Part shown: positions 1 through 5,004 of the stretch, piece after piece
Numbering within the stretch: the first letter of the stretch is position 1
How the letters are laid out: each line of letters begins with the position of its first letter
Source of the DNA: an uncultured bacterium
GTDB lineage: Bacteria; Desulfobacterota; Desulfobulbia; Desulfobulbales; Desulfobulbaceae
DNA: 5,004 bases
Reading direction: 5' to 3'
Assembly: GCA_903896915.1 (NCBI GenBank)
Contig: CAITZN010000639.1
Location: 1 to 5,004 of the forward strand
The notes under the pieces: generated by a model
Seen by the model: only the letters and a program-made list of their open reading frames with translations
Databases searched by the model: none
What the model was told of the DNA's origin: nothing
Position numbers and translations under genes: made by a program

Positions 1-1560
1 ATCAAAGGTTGCACTGGCAAGAGCCTGTAGTGCTTCCATGCCGTTTTCAGCAATTATCACTTGGTGTTCATTTTCCAGCATCATCCTTGCAACATTCCTA
101 TTCACTTCATTATCATCGACCAGCAGGAGCGTTAAGCCTTTGATTGCCTGGAGCGAAGGAGCATCCTTAGTTGATTCGTCCACAACCAGTGCGGCTGCAC
201 AGGGTTGCAGTTGGATAACGACATGGAAGGTGCTGCCGATGTTCACCAGGCTTTCAACCCAGATACGACCGTCCATCAATATCGTCAGTTGTTTGCAGAT
301 GGCCAGCCCAAGACCTGTGCCGCCGTATTGTCGGGCGAAGGAATTGTCTGCCTGTTCAAAATTGTTGAAAATCAGGGATAGCTTTTCCGGCTCAATACCT
401 ATGCCGGTATCAGTAACCATGAAATGCAGCGCCATTTTGCCCTCAATAGAGAGTCCATTTTCCGGTTTGACGCTGAGAATGATTGAACCGTGTTGGGTAA
501 ACTTGATAGCATTACCAACGAGGTTAAGTAAAATCTGCCGGAGACGAAGATCGTCACCGAGAAAAGTCATCGAACAATTTTCAATGCTTGATATCTGGAG
601 GTTGAGGCCTTTCTCCTCGGCAGCTACCTTCACAATAGACATGACATCTTCAAGTACGTGGCTCAGATCAAAGGGAACGCTGTTCAATTCCAGGTGTCCG
701 GCTTCTATTTTGGAGAAATCGAGAATGTCATTGAGGATCCTGAGCAGACTTCCGGCGGAATGCAGCACTGTTTGCAGGAAACGGTAACGTTGTTTCTCGT
801 CCTGTGTATCCATGGCGAGGTGTGTCATCCCTAAAATCCCGTTCATCGGAGTGCGTATCTCATGGCTCATATTGGCAAGAAATCGCGATTTGGCACGATT
901 AGCTGTATCAGCCTGTTCAGCAAGGAACATTGCACGGTCAGCGGATTTCTGGAGTTCGAGGGTGCGTTCCTGTATCTTTGTTTCAAGAGATTGCTGATAA
1001 TCGAGGATTCGTGTCTCTAATTTTCTTACAGTGTTCAAGGGGATACGGAAAATGATGAGGGATAGGGGGATCCCCGCTAGCAGACAAGCAAAAAAAACAA
1101 CACTTATATTCAATACAGCAGAATAGGCAGATACACTTATCTGCACTTCTCCGATCTTGTGGTTGTTAAAAATAATCGAGCAGGGCGGACCAGATATTCC
1201 GAATGATTTGAATCTGCTGACGGTAAGGTCCGAGTCTTGATATTGAACAATAGGGGATGAATGTTCATCTACAACAGAAATGGTCAATATTTCTTTATGA
1301 GGAACAAACGAGCTGATAATTTGTGAGTATTTGGTTGCTTGATATTTCCAGAGCTCTGGAGAGCCCGCAACCAACCGTTTAATGTCTTCGGCAAGCTGTT
1401 TTGAATATGTGCCTGCTTCCTCTTGCAACCCTTTGTATACAAAGAAACCATTCAGGCCAGGAATGACGACAGATACTACCAAACAAACTGTCACTGCCAA
1501 GGGATATATCTTTTTCGCAAGTTCCTTGCTGATTTTTAGCTGTTTGTTAGGAGCTGGCAT
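1..1560 (-). CDS. Hybrid sensor histidine kinase, inner membrane, partial (C-terminus beyond left edge)
   Basis: The frame is open from ATG at 1560 to the window edge, giving 520 residues. Domains in order: short cytoplasmic N-terminus; TM1 about 19-42; periplasmic part about 44-148 with no family I recognise; TM2 about 150-172; a coiled-coil-like signalling helix about 176-222; HisKA with the H-box around H233 ([10 protein letters not shown]); HATPase with N-box N350, G1 DTGIGI at 384-389, F-box near F398 and G2 GGTGLGLAI at 413-421; then the start of a receiver domain with acidic pair D482-D483 (LLVDDNEVN). The edge cuts about five residues before the expected phospho-Asp. All kinase and ATP-binding motifs are intact, so it should autophosphorylate. 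I see no full HAMP domain. ATG 1560 lies 7 bases after the stop of the binding-protein gene, with only a weak purine run before it, so translational coupling is likely. No better in-frame start was seen just upstream. Ligand and downstream partner are unknown; the neighbour suggests it reads a periplasmic binding protein. Class confidence is high, signal identity low. Confidence 0.95.
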   Translation of the reverse strand, partial: MPAPNKQLKISKELAKKIYPLAVTVCLVVSVVIPGLNGFFVYKGLQEEAGTYSKQLAEDIKRLVAGSPELWKYQATKYSQIISSFVPHKEILTISVVDEHSSPIVQYQDSDLTVSRFKSFGISGPPCSIIFNNHKIGEVQISVSAYSAVLNISVVFFACLLAGIPLSLIIFRIPLNTVRKLETRILDYQQSLETKIQERTLELQKSADRAMFLAEQADTANRAKSRFLANMSHEIRTPMNGILGMTHLAMDTQDEKQRYRFLQTVLHSAGSLLRILNDILDFSKIEAGHLELNSVPFDLSHVLEDVMSIVKVAAEEKGLNLQISSIENCSMTFLGDDLRLRQILLNLVGNAIKFTQHGSIILSVKPENGLSIEGKMALHFMVTDTGIGIEPEKLSLIFNNFEQADNSFARQYGGTGLGLAICKQLTILMDGRIWVESLVNIGSTFHVVIQLQPCAAALVVDESTKDAPSLQAIKGLTLLLVDDNEVNRNVARMMLENEHQVIIAENGMEALQALASATFD

Positions 1561-1567
1561 AACTTTT

Positions 1568-2416
1568 CTATTGGACAGAGAGGTACTGATTTGATTCCAG
1601 GATACTGCGTCCTGCATCGGAGAAAACGAAATCCAAAAATGCTTTTGCTCCTTCCGGCAAGCTTTCTTCACGGTAAATAAACGAGAGAACTCTGCTCAAC
1701 GGATATGTTCCAGTACGTACATTTTCTGAATTAGCTTCAATGCCATTGAGTTTGAGGGCCTTGATGCGCAGGTTTTCCGTAGAAATCATGCCGAGGTCTG
1801 TGATGCCGATAGCATTCGGTGTTGTCGCAAGTGCACGGTTTGCCTCCTGATCAGTAAAATAGAGCGTCCATCGTTTTGCGTCCTGGCTATCTTTATACAC
1901 TTCTTTAAATCCAGGTATATTGTTTTCAAGCACCGCAAAACCGCTGTCAGTTTGTTCTCTTGCTTGAACAATAATCTCCTTGCCATTTTGCCATTGTGTT
2001 TTTGTGCCTTTGAAAATATCGATCAACTCCTGGGATGTAATATTCTGGTCGGGTACCCCTGGATGGGTGCCAATAATAATCGCCGAACGGGCATAGGGTT
2101 TAGCGACAATACCCAGCGCTTTCTCTTCTTCCTTTAATGGTCGTGATATAAGACCGAACGTTATAGCTTTATCAGCCACCGCTTTGATAGCGCCCCGTGT
2201 GCCGATGCTTCCGGGGATATTGATCGCTATTTGCGGATGGTCTTTGCCAAAGGCCTCAGCCAGGATCTGCGTAATTCCCAGATTGACTCCTGAGCCTGCA
2301 GCCGTCAATTGCTTTCCCTGACCGGGTAGCCCACCTGTTTGCGACCAACTCTGCGACCCTGCAGAACATACCAATACGGTGACCAGTACGATGGTGACCA
2401 GAACGATTTTTTTCAT
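1568..2416 (-). CDS. PstS-like periplasmic substrate-binding protein (phosphate-type PBP family)
   Basis: A 282-residue secreted protein. Residues 1-3 (MKK) and a hydrophobic stretch 4-19 form a signal peptide, probably cut by signal peptidase I around 19-26. The mature part resembles the PstS / PBP-like-2 family: loop AAGSGVN (39-45) near the start, GSIGTRGA (69-76), then SRPLKEEE (91-98), a very typical segment after the first strand crossover, and R153-E-Q-T-D-S-G159 in the place of the Arg/Ser-Gly anion-binding loop. NAIGITDLG (201-209) and a C-terminal helix ending in [15 protein letters not shown] (265-279) also fit the family. It is somewhat shorter than a typical PstS (about 320-350). 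The Asp and Thr that contact phosphate in classical PstS are not obvious here ([13 protein letters not shown]), so the ligand may be phosphate, another oxyanion or something else. No transporter genes are next to it; the next gene, 7 bases away, is a sensor kinase, so I infer a sensory role. Start chosen because AGAGGAG sits 5 bases before the ATG and the signal peptide follows directly. Confidence 0.92.
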   Translation of the reverse strand: MKKIVLVTIVLVTVLVCSAGSQSWSQTGGLPGQGKQLTAAGSGVNLGITQILAEAFGKDHPQIAINIPGSIGTRGAIKAVADKAITFGLISRPLKEEEKALGIVAKPYARSAIIIGTHPGVPDQNITSQELIDIFKGTKTQWQNGKEIIVQAREQTDSGFAVLENNIPGFKEVYKDSQDAKRWTLYFTDQEANRALATTPNAIGITDLGMISTENLRIKALKLNGIEANSENVRTGTYPLSRVLSFIYREESLPEGAKAFLDFVFSDAGRSILESNQYLSVQ

Positions 2417-2521
2417 GTGTGCTCCTCTGCTGAGGGATCTATTTATGAACCGTTGTATTCGTGCATAACCTCAGTACGTTCATGATAACGATAATTTAAT
2501 GGCACCACTTCAGGTAAGCCC
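2417..2521 (-). other. Intergenic gap between the GGDEF-EAL gene and the PstS-like gene
   Basis: A 105-base AT-rich spacer. It holds the ribosome site of the PstS-like gene. The only dyad I see is a 4-base stem (CGTT/AACG, 2477-2490) without a T-run, which is too weak for an intrinsic terminator. No convincing -35/-10 pair is visible. The gap is long enough for a promoter, but read-through from the upstream gene is equally possible. Confidence 0.5.
2422..2428 (-). promoter_or_regulatory. Ribosome binding site of the PstS-like gene
   Basis: AGAGGAG on the minus strand, followed by a 5-base spacer (CACAC) and ATG at 2416. It is a strong site that fixes the start of the binding protein, in contrast to the weak site before the kinase gene, and would allow independent translation of the binding protein at a higher level than the kinase. 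Confidence 0.8.
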
Positions 2522-4660
2522 TCAGTCCCAGAAAGTCGAATGCAACAGCGCTTCAAGTTTGTCCCTGGGGATGGGCCTGCTGAGCAGGTACCCCTGCAGA
2601 ACGTCACAGTCCATCTTGCCGATCGCGGATAACTGATCCTCAGTTTCCACACCTTCGGCCACCACTTTCAGGTCAAAACTTTTGGCAATACCGATGATAG
2701 AAAGCATCAGAGAAAGGCCGTTGTCCGTTGTCGCTATATTTTGAATAAAGGATTTGTCGATCTTGAGGGTGGTCAGGGGGAAAAGTTGCAGGTGGCTCAA
2801 GGCTGAATAGCCGGTGCCGAAATCATCAATGGCGATGGCAACCCCAATATCTTTCAATTGTTGGAGCATTGTTATAGCGTCGTCGGTGTTATCCATCATC
2901 ACTCTTTCAGTCAATTCAACTTCAAGGTATTGGGGTGCCAGACCTGTTTCTGCTAGCGTGGCGATGATGTTTGCTCCTAATTGTATGAAATTAATTCTGT
3001 TTCCTGAAATATTGATACCCATGCGACAATCGGTAAACAGGCCAGCTGCAACCCACTTCTGGGCTTGCACGCAGGCTTCCTGAATGACCCATTCGTTGAT
3101 ATTATGGATAAAACCGTTTTCCTCGGCAAATGGCAAAAATTTATCGGGGGGAATGAGTCCCTTCTCAGGATCTAGCCAACGGATCAAAGCCTCTACCCCT
3201 ATGAATTTATTTCCGTTGTTATTGGAAAACAATGGTTGGTAGTAGAGAACAATTTCTCCGTTATTCAAAGCGGTACGAAGGCGATTACCCAGGTGAAACC
3301 GTTCCATTGCGGCATCGTTCATTGCACTTTGGTAAAATTGAAAACTGTTGCGTCCATTGTCCTTGGCCTCGTACATGGCCGTGTCGGCATTTTTCAGCAG
3401 CATGTCGATATCGTCGCCGTCATCTGGATAGATGCTGATGCCGATACTGGCGGTCAGGTTTATCACCTGTCCGTCGAGTTCAAAGGGTTGATTGAGGACT
3501 TCAACTATACGTTCAGCCAGGCTGGTGACTTGGTTTGGTGTAGTGATGTCAGTGGCGAGGATGGTGAATTCGTCGCCACCGACCCTGGAGATTAGGGGCG
3601 ATGGTTGGTCGGTGGAGGAACGAGAAATAATGTCGGAATGACGGAGAAGGCTTTTCAACCGATCCGCAACCAATATCAGCACCTTGTCGCCGCTGGGATG
3701 GCCCAGGGTATCGTTGATGCGCTTGAAATGATCGAGATCAATGAATAAAATCGTAACCTTCTTACCGTTGCGTCGGGCATGCGGCAGAATTTTTGACCAC
3801 TGTTCTCGGAACAGAGATCGATTGGCAAGGCCGGTCAGATTATCGTAAAAGGCAAGATAATGAATCTTGTCTTCGGCCTGTTTCAACGCTGTGATATCCT
3901 GGAGGATACCGACGACGAGGCGTCGTTGATGGGAGCTGCCCTTAACTACTTCTCCCTGGTTTAGAATAATCCGTTCACTGCCATCAGCCAACACAACCCG
4001 ATAATGTAAGCTGAAGGCCAGTCCGGTTCGGCATGCGTCGTCAATCAATTCTCTTGCCCGTTCTCTGTCCTCGGTAACGATGCCGGCAAAAAGAGCGTCG
4101 TAATCGCAGGGGTGGGAAAGACCAAATATTTCAGGAGAGTGGCAGGTGATCTGAAATGTGTTGGAATCGAGGTCTCTTTCCCAGTGCCCAAGCCTGGCAA
4201 TTTCCTGGGCCTTGAACAGTCGGCCCTGGCTGATTTTCAATTCGCGCAGGATTGAGCCAGAGCGGAGCCAGTAACGGGCACGATAGCCGAGGATGAGCAT
4301 GTTGATCGGTTTGCTGACAAAATCAGTGGCTCCGGCATCAAAGGCTTGAGTGATTGTTTCTGTATCATCTAGCCCGGTGACCATCACCACCGGCAAGTGA
4401 GAGCCACCGGGAAGGATTCGTAGTGCCTGGCAGGTGGCAAAGCCGTCCATATCGGGCATGATCACATCGAGCAGCACCAGGTCAGGTTGGTTTTCCCTGA
4501 ACAGTCCCAGAGCCTCTTGACCGCTTGCGGCTTCTATAACCTCAAATCCTTCATTCTCGAGGGTGAATCGCACTTGCAAGCGGGCTGAAAAATCGTCATC
4601 AACGATCATCACCACTGGTTTTTTCAGGGTGTGAGGGCTATGAGCAGGCATGATAGTCAT
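2522..4660 (-). CDS. Response regulator with PAS, GGDEF and EAL domains (cyclic di-GMP synthase/phosphodiesterase)
   Basis: A 712-residue cytoplasmic protein with no membrane segment. REC about 14-130: acidic pair D21-D22, phospho-acceptor D65 (LVLLDVIMPD), T95 and K117 (SKP) are all present, so it should accept phosphate. PAS about 148-262, starting near ARLGHWERD and ending in GILQDITALKQAED, the usual link to a GGDEF domain. GGDEF about 266-440: DNLTGLANR, metal ligands D308 and D317 (FIDLDHFKRIND) and intact GGDEF at 361-365. EAL about 455-712: EAL at 490-492, Q475, N550, E582 (ELTER), D612-D613 (IDDFGTGYSAL), K633, E669 (AEGVE) and QGYLLSRP near the end, all the catalytic positions I can check. 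Both activities are therefore possible; in this family one often dominates. An RxxD inhibitory-site motif (R340-D343) is separated from GGDEF by about 12 extra residues. No kinase domain is present, so phosphate must come from a partner; kinases lie close on both sides or nearby. Start at 4660 is supported by AAGGAGG 10 bases before it; M4 would be too far. Confidence 0.96.
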   Translation of the reverse strand: MTIMPAHSPHTLKKPVVMIVDDDFSARLQVRFTLENEGFEVIEAASGQEALGLFRENQPDLVLLDVIMPDMDGFATCQALRILPGGSHLPVVMVTGLDDTETITQAFDAGATDFVSKPINMLILGYRARYWLRSGSILRELKISQGRLFKAQEIARLGHWERDLDSNTFQITCHSPEIFGLSHPCDYDALFAGIVTEDRERARELIDDACRTGLAFSLHYRVVLADGSERIILNQGEVVKGSSHQRRLVVGILQDITALKQAEDKIHYLAFYDNLTGLANRSLFREQWSKILPHARRNGKKVTILFIDLDHFKRINDTLGHPSGDKVLILVADRLKSLLRHSDIISRSSTDQPSPLISRVGGDEFTILATDITTPNQVTSLAERIVEVLNQPFELDGQVINLTASIGISIYPDDGDDIDMLLKNADTAMYEAKDNGRNSFQFYQSAMNDAAMERFHLGNRLRTALNNGEIVLYYQPLFSNNNGNKFIGVEALIRWLDPEKGLIPPDKFLPFAEENGFIHNINEWVIQEACVQAQKWVAAGLFTDCRMGINISGNRINFIQLGANIIATLAETGLAPQYLEVELTERVMMDNTDDAITMLQQLKDIGVAIAIDDFGTGYSALSHLQLFPLTTLKIDKSFIQNIATTDNGLSLMLSIIGIAKSFDLKVVAEGVETEDQLSAIGKMDCDVLQGYLLSRPIPRDKLEALLHSTFWD

Positions 4661-4670
4661 TGCTTGCTTG

Positions 4671-4677
4671 CCTCCTT
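4671..4677 (-). promoter_or_regulatory. Ribosome binding site of the REC-PAS-GGDEF-EAL gene
   Basis: AAGGAGG on the minus strand, a near-perfect match to the 16S rRNA tail, with a 10-base spacer (CAAGCAAGCA, two tandem CAAG units) before ATG 4660. The spacer is slightly long but favours this first ATG over the second one three codons downstream, which would be 19 bases away. Confidence 0.8.
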
Positions 4678-4763
4678 TCTTGTCAAAATTAAGTTTACGC
4701 TTCGTAGCGCTGGGATGGCTCTTATTTGAAAATATTGCAGCAGTGTTGGATTAGAGAAATGCA

Positions 4764-4780
4764 AGGAAAGTAGGTTTCCT
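4764..4780. repeat. Perfect inverted repeat AGGAAA-N5-TTTCCT
   Basis: Six-base arms (4764-4769 and 4775-4780) around a 5-base centre, located in the leader downstream of the possible TATAAT box. It could be a binding site for a dimeric regulator or a small RNA hairpin in the leader. There is no T-run after it, so it is not a terminator. Chance occurrence cannot be excluded. Confidence 0.4.
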
Positions 4781-4803
4781 AATCATCCATATTGATAATC
4801 ATC
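4780..4803. repeat. Direct repeat TAATCATC, two copies 16 bases apart
   Basis: Copies at 4780-4787 and 4796-4803 (GATGATTA on the minus strand), separated by 8 bases, so start-to-start spacing is 16. They abut the dyad at 4764-4780. Tandem half-sites on nearly the same DNA face would suit a response-regulator binding site, but two short copies are weak evidence. Confidence 0.35.
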
Positions 4804-4860
4804 TGGGGTAGGTATTAGTCGGCCAGTTATCGGGTTTATCGTCCGGAAATCTAGTGCCTT

Positions 4861-4866
4861 ATTATA
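4861..4866 (-). promoter_or_regulatory. Possible -10 box (TATAAT)
   Basis: Exact TATAAT on the minus strand in an AT-rich context (ACATATAATAAGG). At 16-18 bases upstream there is no good -35 hexamer (CTGAGT at 17) and no TG extension, so it would be a weak or activator-dependent sigma-70 promoter. A start near 4854 would give a leader of roughly 190 bases before ATG 4660. Confidence 0.35.
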
Positions 4867-4915
4867 TGTTATCGTAGGCAACGACTCAGGGTTTGTCGAG
4901 ACATTTTAATGTCCT

Positions 4916-5004
4916 TCACATAGCGCTGCACTTTGATAGAACCGAAGCTATCGTTTTTGCCAGGTCATGGATATTGACCGGTTTCATCAGGAATTCGGTG
5001 ACCC
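4916..5004 (-). CDS. C-terminal end of a receiver-domain protein, partial (N-terminal part beyond right edge)
   Basis: The last 28 codons are in the window and end at TGA 4916-4918. The peptide begins VTEFLMKPVNIHDL, which matches the end of a receiver domain: the conserved Lys-Pro pair (residues 7-8 of the visible part) follows the fifth strand, and the last helix IHDLAKTIASVLSK closes the fold. Only four residues (CSAM) follow, so the receiver is the C-terminal domain. The protein is either a hybrid histidine kinase ending in a receiver or a stand-alone receiver; the fragment cannot tell which. It has the same direction as the following genes, across a 255-base gap, so it may or may not share their transcript. 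Because it is short and unfinished, it is absent from simple start-to-stop ORF calling. Confidence 0.82.
   Translation of the reverse strand, partial: VTEFLMKPVNIHDLAKTIASVLSKCSAM

Larger units (their letters stand above)
4661..4915 (-). other. Non-coding leader between the receiver-domain gene and the REC-PAS-GGDEF-EAL gene
   Basis: A 255-base AT-rich gap with no ORF I can support. It holds, in transcription order, a 5-base hairpin just after the upstream stop (GACAT/ATGTC, 4900-4913, no T-run, so not a convincing terminator), a TATAAT box, an 8-base direct repeat, a 6-base dyad and the ribosome site. This is the most probable promoter and control region of the locus. Confidence 0.6.

Noticed and set aside
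38..787. Plus-strand open frame of 249 codons
   Set aside because: It is antisense to the HisKA/HATPase region of the kinase, whose motifs are unmistakable; the plus-strand product is Ser/Arg/Cys-rich with no recognisable domain.
2366..2368. Cys17 of the PstS-like protein as a lipoprotein attachment site
   Set aside because: The preceding residues are V-L-V, and a lipobox needs a small residue (Gly, Ala or Ser) right before the Cys; ordinary signal peptidase I cleavage is more likely.
2443..2652. Minus-strand open frame of 69 codons overlapping the end of the EAL domain and the gap after it
   Set aside because: It is out of frame with the EAL domain, has no ribosome site I can see, and its product is low-complexity, basic and unlike any family; most likely chance.
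3236..3595. Plus-strand open frame of 119 codons
   Set aside because: It lies antisense to the GGDEF and early EAL domains, whose catalytic motifs are complete; a shadow of the real gene.
4681..4686. Minus-strand TTGACA as a -35 box
   Set aside because: A matching -10 would fall at or inside the ribosome site and start codon of the GGDEF-EAL gene, with no TATAAT-like hexamer there.
4686..4712. Small dyad CGCT-TCGT-AGCG in the leader
   Set aside because: Four-base stem only, no conserved extension or T-run; too short to claim a function.
4900..4913. Hairpin after the stop of the receiver-domain gene as an intrinsic terminator
   Set aside because: The stem is only 5 bases, AT-rich, and no T-run follows it in the direction of transcription.

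Overview
All genes in this window read leftwards (minus strand). It holds a dense signal-transduction locus with no mobile element, tRNA, rRNA or CRISPR array. In transcription order it contains: the last 28 codons of a protein ending in a response-regulator receiver domain (4916-5004, cut by the right edge); a 255-base non-coding gap; a 712-residue REC-PAS-GGDEF-EAL protein (2522-4660); a 105-base gap; a secreted 282-residue PstS-like anion-binding protein (1568-2416); and, 7 bases later, a membrane hybrid histidine kinase (1-1560, cut by the left edge just before the phosphorylated Asp of its receiver). The ORF of this kinase runs off the window edge, so it is easily missed.

The layout suggests a periplasmic solute-sensing route. 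The PstS-like protein would bind a small anion outside the inner membrane. The kinase, with two membrane spans around a periplasmic part of about 105 residues, would read the binding protein and autophosphorylate on H233. Its own receiver, and possibly a histidine phosphotransfer protein elsewhere, would pass phosphate on. The REC-PAS-GGDEF-EAL protein, whose synthase, hydrolase and receiver motifs all look intact, is the obvious local candidate for an output acting on cyclic di-GMP. The parts are well-known families; the wiring between them is inferred from gene order, not shown by the sequence. No PstC, PstA or PstB transport genes lie in the window, which favours a sensory over a transport role for the binding protein.

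The organism is a Gram-negative bacterium: there is a secreted periplasmic binding protein, a kinase with a periplasmic domain, strong AGGAGG-type ribosome sites and moderate GC content. The style (many hybrid kinases, a PstS-like protein next to a hybrid kinase, a multidomain GGDEF-EAL regulator) fits Desulfobacterota or related former Deltaproteobacteria, but this is a low-confidence guess without a database search.

The 255-base gap before the REC-PAS-GGDEF-EAL gene is the likeliest place for a promoter and operator. It holds an exact TATAAT, a perfect 6-base dyad and an 8-base direct repeat. The 105-base gap between that gene and the binding-protein gene shows no convincing terminator, so read-through is possible.
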